Assembly: GCF_963975745.1 (NCBI RefSeq)
Contig: NZ_CAXBIB010000005.1
Location: forward strand, 124,001 to 188,000
DNA from: Parvibaculum sp963975745
GTDB taxonomy: Bacteria; Pseudomonadota; Alphaproteobacteria; Parvibaculales; Parvibaculaceae
Reading direction: 5' to 3'
DNA length: 64,000 bases
The notes beneath the pieces are model-generated. The model did no database searches, had not been told where the DNA came from, and worked only from the letters and a program-made list of their open reading frames with translations. A program made the position numbers and the translations under genes. Positions 57,105-64,000 of this stretch are shown piece after piece (position 1 is the stretch's first letter; each line of letters starts with the position of its first letter).

Positions 57105-57728
57105 ATGCGCCTCGTCGCCATACTCGCTGCCGCGCTGTCGCTGGCGCTGCCGGTCGCCGCCCCTGCCGGGCAGGCTGCGCCGCAGGGCTGGGAAGACCGC
57201 ATCACCGAATTCGACCGCGACCGCCTCTCGCGCCTTGACGAGGCGGTGGCGAAGGGCATGGAAATGGCCGCCGCCGAACCCTTCCCGGCCGGCGACTATG
57301 CCGATCTGGTCAACATCATGCAGGCGACGCCCGTCTCGGTCACCGCGGCCTCGCTGCGCGGCAACTGGCGCTGCCGCACCATCAAGGCTGGCGGTCCCTA
57401 TCTGAGCTTCGTCGTCTATGGCTGGTTTTCCTGCCGCATCTCGCAGACGCCGGACGGTCTCTATTTCGAGAAGCTCTCGGGCTCGCAGCGCCAGACCGGC
57501 TACATCTATCCGCGCGACGAAACCAGCTGGGTCCTGTTGGCCGCGCCGAACGAGGATCATTCGGGCGCGCCGCGCCCCTATTCCGGCCCCGCAGGCGGCA
57601 TCACCGATCCGCAGCTGCAGGACGAGCCGGGCATTCTCGAAGCGCTGGCCGATGGCCGCCTTCGCGTCTTCTTTCCCTGGCCGGTGCTCGAATCGACCTT
57701 CAACGTGCTGGAGCTGAAGCGGCCCTAG
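57105..57728 (+). CDS. DUF4893 exported protein
   Basis: The protein is 207 residues. ATG 57105 has GGGAGGG upstream. The signal peptide is LVAILAAALSLALPVAAPAGQA. The mature domain contains WEDRITEFDRDRLSRLDEAVAKGM, LRGNWRCRTIKAGG and YGWFSCRISQTPDGLYFEKLSGSQRQTGYIYP, the DUF4893 core with two cysteines. It is probably periplasmic, function unknown. It sits directly behind the pnp terminator; its own promoter would have to lie within or before the terminator. The stop overlaps the convergent VOC gene by 4 nt. Confidence 0.85.
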   Translation: MRLVAILAAALSLALPVAAPAGQAAPQGWEDRITEFDRDRLSRLDEAVAKGMEMAAAEPFPAGDYADLVNIMQATPVSVTAASLRGNWRCRTIKAGGPYLSFVVYGWFSCRISQTPDGLYFEKLSGSQRQTGYIYPRDETSWVLLAAPNEDHSGAPRPYSGPAGGITDPQLQDEPGILEALADGRLRVFFPWPVLESTFNVLELKRP

Positions 57729-58141
57729 CCCGCCACCATATACCGGTCCCAGAACCCTTCCACCGGCGCGATCTGTTCCACCACATCGACCCACAGCCCC
57801 GACGGATCGTGAAAGCCGAAACGGCGCTGGCCGAAGGGCTCGTCGGTCAACGGCAGCGATATGGGGAGCCCGCGCGCCGAGAACTCCGCATGCGCGGCCT
57901 TCGCGTCCTCGACCTGCAGTTCGAAACACATCCCCTTGCCGGAAAAGACCTCCGGCCCGGGCGGCGCGGAGGGATGATCGGGCGACATGAAGGCGAGGCT
58001 CGCCGTGCCGTCCGGCCCGTAAAGCAGCACGAACCAGCTGGCCGAGAACGCGATCTCGAAACCGAGAAGGTCGCGGTAGAACGCGGCGCATTGATGCAGT
58101 TCCGGCGTCACGATGATCGGATAACGGTCCGCGAAACGCAT
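57725..58141 (-). CDS. VOC (glyoxalase/bleomycin resistance) family protein
   Basis: The protein is 138 residues; start 58141 has GGAAG 6 nt upstream. One betaalphabetabetabeta pair of modules is present: RYPIIVTPELHQCAAFYRDLLGFEI and MCFELQVEDAKAAHAEFSARGL, ending RRFGFHDPSGLWVDVVEQ. Members include glyoxalases, dioxygenases and drug-binding proteins; the substrate is unknown. It is divergent from a TetR regulator across a 19-bp inverted repeat, and TTGACA-18-TATCTT within that repeat is a good promoter. Induction by a small molecule through the TetR protein is the likely logic. Confidence 0.85.
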   Translation of the reverse strand: MRFADRYPIIVTPELHQCAAFYRDLLGFEIAFSASWFVLLYGPDGTASLAFMSPDHPSAPPGPEVFSGKGMCFELQVEDAKAAHAEFSARGLPISLPLTDEPFGQRRFGFHDPSGLWVDVVEQIAPVEGFWDRYMVAG

Positions 58142-58158
58142 GGCATTCTTCCTTTTGT

Positions 58159-58214
58159 TTGACATACCAACAGTCTGTATTCGAAAGATAGTTGGCAGAC
58201 TGTTGGTATGTCAA
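58159..58214. promoter_or_regulatory. 19-bp perfect inverted repeat, TetR operator
   Basis: TTGACATACCAACAGTCTG (58159-58177) and its exact complement (58196-58214) are separated by 18 bp. On the minus strand TTGACA (58214-58209), 18 bp and TATCTT (58190-58185) form the VOC promoter, so one arm overlaps its -35. The other arm lies toward the VOC start. The region is the whole control zone of the divergent pair. Confidence 0.85.
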
Positions 58215-58253
58215 TATCCTGAAACCGGGCGGGGCGTGAAAAGGGGCGACAAC

Positions 58254-58871
58254 ATGGCAGGTATGCGGGAAGAAAAGGCGCGGAAGACGCGCGCAAAGCT
58301 GGTCGCGGTCGCGCGGCGTCTCTTCGCGAAGAACGGCTTTGCGGCCACCTCGACGGAAGAGATTCTCGACAAGGCCGGCGTCACGCGCGGCGCGCTCTAT
58401 CACCATTTCGCCGACAAGGCGGCGCTTTTCGAGGCGGTCTGTATCGCGCTGCACGAAGAGGCAGTGGCCGCGATCGGCAAGGCGGCCGATGACAGCGCCG
58501 GTCCGTTCGAAGCCCTGCTCGAGGGCTCGCGCGCCTGGCTCGCGCATTTCGCAAGGCCGGAAGTCAATCGCATCCTGATCGTCGAGGCGCCCGCCGTGCT
58601 CGGCTGGGAGAAATGGAATGCGCTCGATGCCGCGCATGGTTTTGGCGAGTTGATGCAGGGCGTCGAGGCGGCACGCAAGGCAGGCGCGATCCGCGACATC
58701 GCTGCGGAGGAACTGGCCGTTCTGCTCAATGGCGCGATGAATGCGGCCGTGCTCTGGTCCGGTCACAAGGGCGGGAAAGCGCCGGCCCGCATGGAAAAGG
58801 CACTGACGGAATTGCTCACGGCGCTGAAACGCGACAGAACAAAGACTTGGAGTCGTTCATCGTTTCCGTGA
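58254..58871 (+). CDS. TetR/AcrR-family regulator with repeat-encoded C-terminus
   Basis: The protein is 205 residues from ATG 58254. The helix-turn-helix is KTRAKLVAVARRLFAKNGFAATSTEEILDKAGVTRGALYHHFADKAALFEAV. The rest is a helical ligand-binding domain (TetR C-terminal domain type). The final residues (RDRTKTWSRSSFP) are encoded by a dispersed intergenic repeat whose other copy is at 10022-10126; the stop lies in its hairpin. The native C-terminus probably ended near LLTALKR, so the tail may be neutral. It is expected to repress itself and the VOC gene through the operator at 58159-58214. Confidence 0.88.
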   Translation: MAGMREEKARKTRAKLVAVARRLFAKNGFAATSTEEILDKAGVTRGALYHHFADKAALFEAVCIALHEEAVAAIGKAADDSAGPFEALLEGSRAWLAHFARPEVNRILIVEAPAVLGWEKWNALDAAHGFGELMQGVEAARKAGAIRDIAAEELAVLLNGAMNAAVLWSGHKGGKAPARMEKALTELLTALKRDRTKTWSRSSFP

Positions 58872-58888
58872 AACGATGAACGACTCTA
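58827..58888. repeat. Dispersed intergenic repeat, copy 2
   Basis: From AAACGCGACAGAACAAAGAC it runs into GAGTCGTTCATCGTTTC (58850-58866), loop CGT, and the exact 17-bp complement (58870-58886), then TAG. It matches 10065-10126 with few changes. It lies between convergent tetR and fabI, supplies the tetR stop codon, and probably serves as a bidirectional terminator. The upstream half present in copy 1 is missing, replaced by tetR coding sequence. Confidence 0.85.
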
Positions 58889-58892
58889 GGTC

Positions 58893-59747
58893 TCACCCCT
58901 CGCCATTCTCGGCGTTGAGTTCTTCGGCCCGCGGCATGCCGATGATGTTGAAGCCGCCATCGACATGATGCACCTCGCCGGTCACCCGCGCCGACAGGTC
59001 GGACAGCAGATAGAGCCCGGCGCCGCCGACATGGTCGAGCTCGATCGATTCCTTGATCGGCGCATGCGCCTTGTTCCACTTGAACACATAGCGCGCATCG
59101 CCGACGGCCGAACCCGCCAGCGTCCGCATCGGCCCGGCCGAAATCGCATTGACGCGAATGTCGTGCCGGCCGAGATCGACCGCGAGATAGCGCACGCTGG
59201 CCTCGAGCGCCGCCTTGGCCACGCCCATCACATTGTAGTTGGGCATCACCCGCGTCGAGCCGCCATAGGTCAGCGTCACCATCGCGCCGCCCCGCGTCAT
59301 CAGCTTGGCCGCGCGCCGCGCCACATCGGTGAAGGAGAAGCAGGAAATATCCATGGTGCGCAGGAAGTTCTCCCGCGTCGTGTCGACATAGCGGCCCTTC
59401 AGTTCGTTCTTGTCGGAATGCGCGATCGCGTGAACCACGAAGTCGAGCACGCCCCATTCCTTTTCCAGCGCCGCGAAAACCGCATCGACACTGGCGCTGT
59501 CGGTCACGTCGCAGGGCAGCAGCAGGTTCGAGCCGGCCGATTCCGCCAGCGGCTTGACGCGCCGGCCGAAACTTTCGCCCTGATAGGTGAAGGCCAGCTC
59601 CGCGCCATGCGCGGCCAGCGCCCGGGCGATGCCCCAGGCGATCGAGTGATCGTTGGCGACGCCCATGATCAGGCCGCGCCGGCCCGTCATCAGCGATCCC
59701 GTCAGTATCGGTCGCCGTTCGCCCGGCTTTTCGTCAGACCCTTGCAT
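58893..59747 (-). CDS. fabI: Enoyl-[acyl-carrier-protein] reductase FabI
   Basis: The protein is 284 residues. GLIMGVANDHSIAWGIARALAAHGAELAFTY is the FabI NADH-binding signature. The catalytic pair is Tyr171 and Lys178 in PNYNVMGVAKAAL. It reduces trans-2-enoyl-ACP, the last step of each elongation cycle, and is the triclosan target. It starts 54 bp after fabB on the same strand, consistent with a fabA-fabB-fabI operon. The N-terminal 20 residues before TGRRGLIMG are poorly conserved, so a later start is possible. Confidence 0.95.
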   Translation of the reverse strand: MQGSDEKPGERRPILTGSLMTGRRGLIMGVANDHSIAWGIARALAAHGAELAFTYQGESFGRRVKPLAESAGSNLLLPCDVTDSASVDAVFAALEKEWGVLDFVVHAIAHSDKNELKGRYVDTTRENFLRTMDISCFSFTDVARRAAKLMTRGGAMVTLTYGGSTRVMPNYNVMGVAKAALEASVRYLAVDLGRHDIRVNAISAGPMRTLAGSAVGDARYVFKWNKAHAPIKESIELDHVGGAGLYLLSDLSARVTGEVHHVDGGFNIIGMPRAEELNAENGEG

Positions 59748-59801
59748 GGCTTGCCTGTTCCCCGATTTGATCCTGTCTGAAATCCGGCGCCCCCCGCGCC
59801 G

Positions 59802-61028
59802 TCACCCGCCATGCCGCTGGAAGGCCAGCGTCGCATTGGTGCCGCCGAAACCGAAGCTGTTGGAAATCGCCAGGTTGATATCGGCCCCGTCGATGCGTTC
59901 CCGCGCGATATTGGCGTCCGCCACCGCCGGATCGATCTCGTCGATATTGGCGCTGGCCGCAATGAAGCCGCCCTGCATCATCAGCAGCGTATAGATTGCC
60001 TCATGCACGCCGGCCGCGCCCTGCGCATGGCCGGTCAGCGATTTCGTCGCGCTGATCGGCGGCATCTTGGCACCGAAGACTTCGCGGATCGCGTTGATCT
60101 CGGGAATGTCGCCCACCGGCGTCGAGGTCGCATGCGGATTGATGTAGTCGACCGGCGCCTTGACGTTTTCGAGCGCCATCTTCATGCAGCGCACCGCGCC
60201 CTCGCCCGACGGCGCCACCATGTCGGCGCCGTCCGCCGTCGCGCCATAGCCGACGATCTCGGCATAGATCTTCGCACCGCGCGCTTTCGCATGTTCGAGT
60301 TCTTCCAGCACCAGAATGCCGCCACCGCCCGAAATCACGAAACCGTCGCGATCCTTGTCATAGGCGCGGCTGGCCTTTTCCGGCGTGTCGTTGCGCTTGG
60401 CCGACATCGCGCCCATCGCGTCGAACAGCACCGACAGCGTCCAGTCGAGTTCCTCAGCCCCGCCGGCGAACATCACGTCCTGCTTGCCCCACTGGATCAT
60501 CTCGGCCGCATTGCCGATGCAGTTGGCCGAGGTCGAGCAGGCCGAACTGATCGAGTAGTTGACGCCCTTGGTCTTGAACCAGGTCGACAGATTGGCCGAA
60601 CAGGTCGACGACATCGCCTTGGGCACCGCGAAGGGGCCGACTTTCTTCGGGCCTTTGACGGGCTCGGTGCGTGCCGTGTCGGCAGCCGCCACGATCGCCT
60701 TTGTCGAGGGTCCGCCCGAACCGACGATCAGGCCGGTGCGCGGGTTGCTGACATCGCTCTCCTCGAGCCCCGCATCGCGGATCGCCTGCTCCATCGCCGC
60801 GCAGGCATAGGCAGCCCCGTCGCCCATGAAGCGCCGCGCCCGCCGGTCGACCGCCTGTTCGAGATCGATCTTCAGGCTGCCGTGAACCTGGCTCCGAAAA
60901 CCCATCTCGGCATAGACGTCGGATTTGACGATGCCGGATTTTCCTTCGCGCAAGGATGCCAGCACTTCCTGGGTGTTGTTGCCGATGCTGGAAACAATGC
61001 CCATGCCGGTGACGACCACTCGCCTCAT
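59802..61028 (-). CDS. fabB: 3-oxoacyl-ACP synthase I FabB
   Basis: The protein is 408 residues from ATG 61028 (MRRVVVTGMGIVSSIGNN). The active-site triad is Cys164 (SSACSTSAN), His299 (NPHATSTP) and His334 (LTGHAQGAAG). The DRRARRFMGDGAAYA and SGGGGILVLEELEHAKARGA segments are FabB-type. It elongates the cis-3-decenoyl-ACP made by FabA and so commits carbon to unsaturated fatty acids. The frame is open further upstream, but that part runs antiparallel through intergenic DNA and fabA. Confidence 0.96.
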   Translation of the reverse strand: MRRVVVTGMGIVSSIGNNTQEVLASLREGKSGIVKSDVYAEMGFRSQVHGSLKIDLEQAVDRRARRFMGDGAAYACAAMEQAIRDAGLEESDVSNPRTGLIVGSGGPSTKAIVAAADTARTEPVKGPKKVGPFAVPKAMSSTCSANLSTWFKTKGVNYSISSACSTSANCIGNAAEMIQWGKQDVMFAGGAEELDWTLSVLFDAMGAMSAKRNDTPEKASRAYDKDRDGFVISGGGGILVLEELEHAKARGAKIYAEIVGYGATADGADMVAPSGEGAVRCMKMALENVKAPVDYINPHATSTPVGDIPEINAIREVFGAKMPPISATKSLTGHAQGAAGVHEAIYTLLMMQGGFIAASANIDEIDPAVADANIARERIDGADINLAISNSFGFGGTNATLAFQRHGG

Positions 61029-61135
61029 GGCAGCCTCTCTTTCACTGCGGATCGAACGGAGCGAAGTCGGGAAAAGGGATGACCGGCTTTCCGGCCGACT
61101 CCGCGATGAATTTGATTCCTTTGCGGCCGCGCTGT

Positions 61136-61657
61136 CTAGGCCGGGGGTTGCGCGGCGCCGAACAGTCCGACCTTCATGTCGCTGACCGAATAGGCCAGCT
61201 CGCCATCGGCCTTGATGATGCCGTCGGCCATGCCCAGCACCAGCTTGCGGTTGATGACGCGCTTGAGGTCGATCACATATTCGAGCTTCGAAACGGCCGG
61301 CGTGATCATCGCGGCAAGCTTGACCTCGCCGACGCCCAGCGCGCGTCCCTTGCCCTGCGCGCCGATCCAGCCGAGAAAGAAACCGAGCAGCTGCCACATG
61401 CCGTCGAGCCCGAGACAGCCCGGCATCACCGGGTCGCCTTCGAAATGGCAGCCGAAGAACCAGAGATCGGGCTTGATGTCGAATTCGGCGACGATCTGGC
61501 CTTTGCCATGCGCGCCGCCCGTGTCGCTGATATGGGTGATGCGGTCGATCATCAGCATCGGTGGCAGCGGCAACTGGGCATTGCCCGGCCCGAACATGCG
61601 GCCATGGCCGCATTCGAGCAGATCTTCGAAACTGTAGGCCGCTTTCTGGTCCGCCAT
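61136..61657 (-). CDS. fabA: 3-hydroxydecanoyl-ACP dehydratase/isomerase FabA
   Basis: The protein is 173 residues from ATG 61657 (MADQKAAYSFEDLLECGHG). The hot-dog fold active site is His71 (FFGCHFEGDPVMPG) and Asp85 (LGLDGMWQL). It dehydrates and isomerises C10 intermediates to start unsaturated fatty acid synthesis. It is first in the fabA-fabB-fabI set and divergent from irr with about 246 bp between starts. The 107 bp between fabA and fabB show no promoter I would defend. Confidence 0.96.
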   Translation of the reverse strand: MADQKAAYSFEDLLECGHGRMFGPGNAQLPLPPMLMIDRITHISDTGGAHGKGQIVAEFDIKPDLWFFGCHFEGDPVMPGCLGLDGMWQLLGFFLGWIGAQGKGRALGVGEVKLAAMITPAVSKLEYVIDLKRVINRKLVLGMADGIIKADGELAYSVSDMKVGLFGAAQPPA

Positions 61658-61860
61658 CGGGGTCCGCTCGCTTGCTGCCTGCACCCGCCCCTGGGTCTGG
61701 CGATATGCCGGCTGGTCTGGTTCCTCGGCGGCCCGGGCCGCCTCCCTTGGCCGCTTGGTAACACACCCCGGGGCCCGCGCAAACCCTCGCCTTTGGCCGC
61801 CCCGCCCGCCCCGCGGGTGGCGCCAGCCTTGACAAACGGGTGACCGCGACCCTATTTATT

Positions 61861-61879
61861 GTTTGTAACGATTACAAAC
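61861..61879. promoter_or_regulatory. Candidate Irr box at the irr promoter
   Basis: GTTTGTAA-CGA-TTACAAAC is a perfect palindrome 25 bp before the irr start. Its central 17 bp agree with the palindrome before rubrerythrin (62391-62407) at 12 positions, in the frame TTTGnAACnnnTnCAAA. Autoregulation by Irr is a natural reading; iron control elements of Irr are palindromes of this size. Confidence 0.6.
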
Positions 61880-61903
61880 TGTATTGGTCGAAGGACACGT
61901 GGC

Positions 61904-62329
61904 GTGACCCAGGAAAGGCCCTACACACAGACGCTCGGCAGACTGCGCGAGGCGGGCCTGCGCCCCACCCGGCAGCGGCTGGCTTTGGGCCGCCTCCTCT
62001 TCGACGGCGGCGACCGCCATGTGACCGCCGAGGCCCTGCATGACGAGGCCCAGCGCGCTGGCGTCAGCGTCTCGCTGGCCACCGTCTACAACACGCTGCA
62101 CCAGTTCACCAATGCCGGCCTGCTGCGCGAAGTCGTGGTCGACAGCGCCCGCACCTATTTCGACACCAATATCGACGATCACCACCACTTCTTCATCGAG
62201 CGCGACGGCTCGCTGATGGATATTGCCGGCGACGATGTGACCATCGGCAGCCTGCCGCCGGCCCCGGAAGGCATGGACATCGCCCGGGTCGACGTGATCG
62301 TCCGCCTGCACGACCGCGCCGGCAAGTAA
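61904..62329 (+). CDS. irr: Iron response regulator Irr (Fur family)
   Basis: The protein is 141 residues from GTG 61904. The winged helix is LREAGLRPTRQRLALGRLLFDGGDRHVTAEALHDEA with VSVSLATVYNTLHQFTNAGLLRE. The HHH heme-binding motif is at residues 93-95 (DDHHHFFIERDG). The N-terminal heme regulatory Cys-Pro motif of Bradyrhizobium Irr is absent, as in many other rhizobial Irr proteins. Irr represses or activates iron and heme genes according to heme supply. Rubrerythrin and a GlpC-like gene lie directly downstream. Confidence 0.92.
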   Translation: MTQERPYTQTLGRLREAGLRPTRQRLALGRLLFDGGDRHVTAEALHDEAQRAGVSVSLATVYNTLHQFTNAGLLREVVVDSARTYFDTNIDDHHHFFIERDGSLMDIAGDDVTIGSLPPAPEGMDIARVDVIVRLHDRAGK

Positions 62330-62389
62330 CCGGCCGCGTTAACCGGGTCGAGTTGATAATTCTTCGCAAAAACAACCGCTAAAAACTTT

Positions 62390-62439
62390 GTTTGGAACAT
62401 CTCCAAACTGTTGACGCATGCCGGCGCCCGCCCTATTCT
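62390..62439 (+). promoter_or_regulatory. Rubrerythrin promoter with candidate Irr box
   Basis: TTGACG (62411-62416), 17 bp and TATTCT (62434-62439) form a good promoter. GTTTGGA-ACATC-TCCAAAC (62390-62408) is a palindrome just upstream of the -35, a position compatible with activation or with occlusion of polymerase. It shares the TTTGnAACnnnTnCAAA frame with the irr palindrome. Confidence 0.65.
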
Positions 62440-62564
62440 CGCCGCCAACCCCCCGCATGCGTCGCATCGCGGCCATGACGGGCGGGATTCCGCAGGGACA
62501 TCCGCGCGGGCCGTGGCGCCCGTGCCTGTCCCCGTCCATCGCATAACGGGTGAGGAGCACCATC

Positions 62565-62987
62565 ATGCCAGCGCTTTCCGGTTCCAAGACCATGGAAAAT
62601 CTCAAGGAGGCATTTGCCGGCGAAAGCCAGGCCAATCGCCGCTATCTCTATTTCGCGCAGAAGGCCGACGTCGAAGGCTTCAACGATGTCGCGGCCGTCT
62701 TCCGTTCGACCGCCGAAGGCGAAACGGGTCATGCCCACGGCCATCTCGAATTCCTCGAGGAAGTCGGCGACCCGGCCACCGGCGAGCCGATCGGCGCCAC
62801 CGACCAGAACCTCAAGGCCGCCATCGCCGGCGAAACCCACGAATACACCGACATGTATCCGGGCATGGCGCGCACCGCGCGCGATGAGGGCTTCGACGAG
62901 ATTGCCGACTGGTTCGAAACGCTGGCCAAGGCCGAAAAGAGCCATGCCGGCCGCTTCCAGAAGGCGCTCGACAGCCTCGGCAGCTAA
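62565..62987 (+). CDS. Rubrerythrin family protein without rubredoxin domain
   Basis: The protein is 140 residues from ATG 62565 (GAGGAG upstream). It is a four-helix ferritin-like di-iron protein: AFAGESQANRRYLYFAQKADVEGF, STAEGETGHAHGHLEFLEEVGD, AGETHEYTDMYPGMARTARDEGF and WFETLAKAEKSHAGRFQKAL, with the expected Glu and His ligands. The C-terminal rubredoxin CxxC domain is missing, as in sulerythrin-like forms. It probably reduces peroxide. It lies between irr and a GlpC-like gene; from memory, this trio with a DUF3501 gene is common in alphaproteobacteria. Confidence 0.93.
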   Translation: MPALSGSKTMENLKEAFAGESQANRRYLYFAQKADVEGFNDVAAVFRSTAEGETGHAHGHLEFLEEVGDPATGEPIGATDQNLKAAIAGETHEYTDMYPGMARTARDEGFDEIADWFETLAKAEKSHAGRFQKALDSLGS

Positions 62988-63005
62988 GCCGCTCAAGATA
63001 CGGAC

Positions 63006-63030
63006 GGCGGGAGATCGCACATCTCCCGCC
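63006..63030 (+). promoter_or_regulatory. Perfect 10-bp RNA hairpin between rubrerythrin and the GlpC-like gene
   Basis: GGCGGGAGAT-CGCAC-ATCTCCCGCC stands 18 bp past the rubrerythrin stop and 38 bp before the next start. There is no T tract, so it is more likely an mRNA stabilising or processing element that sets unequal expression of the two genes than a full terminator. Confidence 0.6.
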
Positions 63031-63068
63031 GCCTCTTGCCCTTCACATCCGAAGTCGGAGACCCGTCG

Positions 63069-64000
63069 ATGAGCAGCCCGAAAGAAGGCAGCACCGAAGC
63101 CCCCACGCGCCATCCGCTCGACTGGCATAATCCCGATTTCTACGATCTCGAAAAACTCGATGTCGAACTGCGCCGCGTCTTCGACATCTGTCATGGCTGC
63201 CGCCGCTGCTTCAATCTCTGCGACAGCTTCCCGCGCCTGTTCGACCTGATCGACGAAAGCCCGACCGGCGAACTCGATGAAGTGAAGTCGGCCGACTTCG
63301 CACCCGTCGTCGAGGCCTGCACGCTTTGCGACATGTGCTTCATGACGAAGTGCCCCTATGTGCCGCCGCATGAATTCAATCTCGATTTCCCGCATCTGAT
63401 GCTGCGCTACCGCGCGGCCGAGGCGAAGCGCAAGGGAAGCTTCCCCTTCGTGCCCGGCCAGCTTGCCGAGACCGATCGCAATGGCAGGCTGGCGGCTCCC
63501 GTCGCCGCCGTCGCCAATTGGGGCTCGAAGCGCGGCAATGCGCTGACGCGGCCGGTGCTGCAGGCCGTTGCCGGCATCGACGCCCGCGCCGAACTGCCGA
63601 AGTTCCATGGAAAAACCTTCACCATGCGCGCCAGGGCGCAGGACGAGGCAGGCGCCGCCACGCCGAAGGAGGCGCCGGCAAAAGGCCGCAAGGCGGCGAT
63701 CTTCGCCACCTGTTTCGTCAACTACAACAATCCCGGTGTCGGCGAGGCCGCCCGTCTGGTGCTGGCGCATAACGGTGTCGAAACCGAGGTCGCCTATCCG
63801 GGCTGCTGCGGCATGCCCTTTCTCGAACAGGGCAACATCGAAAAGGTTGCGGCCCAGGCCGAGAAGGTCGCGAAGGACATGGTCGCCTGGATCGACAAGG
63901 GCTACGACATTGTCGCGCTGACGGCCTCCTGCGGTCTGATGTTCAAGTTCGAATGGCCGCTGATCCTGCCGGACAACGAGGACGTGAAGAAGCTGGCCGC
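63069..64000 (+). CDS. GlpC-like iron-sulfur heterodisulfide-reductase-type protein (3' end outside window)
   Basis: The reading frame is open from ATG 63069 to the window end (310 codons seen). Two 4Fe-4S binding motifs lie near the N-terminus: FDICHGCRRCFNLCDSFPRL (about residues 39-58) and ACTLCDMCFMTKCPYVPP (about 82-99). A CCG domain follows with AIFATCFVNYNNPGVGEAA and AYPGCCGMPFLEQG, as in GlpC and HdrB-type subunits. No GlpA or GlpB is adjacent, so it is not a standard anaerobic glycerol-3-phosphate dehydrogenase. Next to rubrerythrin it may pass electrons to it or act in oxidative-stress defence; that is inference. Confidence 0.85.
   Translation, partial: MSSPKEGSTEAPTRHPLDWHNPDFYDLEKLDVELRRVFDICHGCRRCFNLCDSFPRLFDLIDESPTGELDEVKSADFAPVVEACTLCDMCFMTKCPYVPPHEFNLDFPHLMLRYRAAEAKRKGSFPFVPGQLAETDRNGRLAAPVAAVANWGSKRGNALTRPVLQAVAGIDARAELPKFHGKTFTMRARAQDEAGAATPKEAPAKGRKAAIFATCFVNYNNPGVGEAARLVLAHNGVETEVAYPGCCGMPFLEQGNIEKVAAQAEKVAKDMVAWIDKGYDIVALTASCGLMFKFEWPLILPDNEDVKKLA

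Noticed and set aside
1..64000. tRNA, rRNA genes or CRISPR arrays
   Set aside because: No T-loop/CCA pattern, rRNA-like stretch or spaced short direct repeats were found. The regular repeats at 24920-26119 are coding.

Overview
The window is high-GC chromosomal DNA from an alphaproteobacterium, most likely of the Hyphomicrobiales (Rhizobiales), possibly close to Parvibaculum. Support comes from the gene order (maeB-mutS-glnD-murJ; miaB-phoH-ybeY-corC-lnt-metK-trmB; rimP-nusA-ylxR-infB-rbfA-truB-rpsO-pnp; fabI-fabB-fabA beside irr), a malic enzyme fused to a phosphotransacetylase domain, an OlsB-type ornithine acyltransferase, an Irr-type Fur homologue, and intergenic repeats of a kind common in this group. 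The genus is a guess from gene content.

Region 1 (1-5095): comM/yifB, which starts before the window, is split by a complete 3,921-bp transposable element (548-4468). The element has 26-bp imperfect terminal inverted repeats and a perfect 8-bp target duplication. It encodes an IS1595-family transposase and a passenger load: a 143-aa protein, a small ribbon-helix-helix-like protein, a possible 49-aa membrane protein, a YegP/DUF1508 protein, an 82-aa-class hypothetical, a DUF6471 protein and an unrecognised 310-aa membrane-segment protein. Removing the element and one duplicate restores the comM frame exactly.

Region 2 (5177-24551): housekeeping genes mixed with signalling. It holds a hybrid histidine kinase, an AmpG-like permease, OlsB, MaeB, MutS, a zinc-ribbon methyltransferase, two tandem paralogous exported small proteins, GlnD, a solitary StbD-like antitoxin, MurJ, and a hybrid kinase facing a LuxR-type response regulator.

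Region 3 (24613-32306): a surface module. Two paralogous type V autotransporters flank a divergently transcribed LysR regulator. The first has eight regular tandem repeats of about 150 bp in its passenger.

Region 4 (32307-47201): trpS, a DUF2333 protein, a UspA-like protein, Nfu, a RutE-like nitroreductase, tsaB-rimI, fur/mur, plsC, then miaB-phoH-ybeY-corC-lnt-metK-trmB. The genes are tightly packed and many overlap by 4 nt.

Region 5 (47272-57093): the rimP-nusA-ylxR-infB-rbfA-truB-rpsO-pnp translation/transcription operon. It starts just after an intrinsic terminator that may be an attenuator and ends at a strong terminator.

Region 6 (57105-64000): a DUF4893 protein, a VOC protein and TetR regulator sharing a large inverted-repeat operator, the unsaturated fatty acid/ENR genes fabI, fabB and fabA (minus strand), irr, rubrerythrin, and a GlpC-like iron-sulfur protein cut by the window end. 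The irr and rubrerythrin promoters share a 17-bp palindrome that is a candidate Irr box.

I saw no tRNA, rRNA or CRISPR array. All calls come from reading the sequence; no database search was run.
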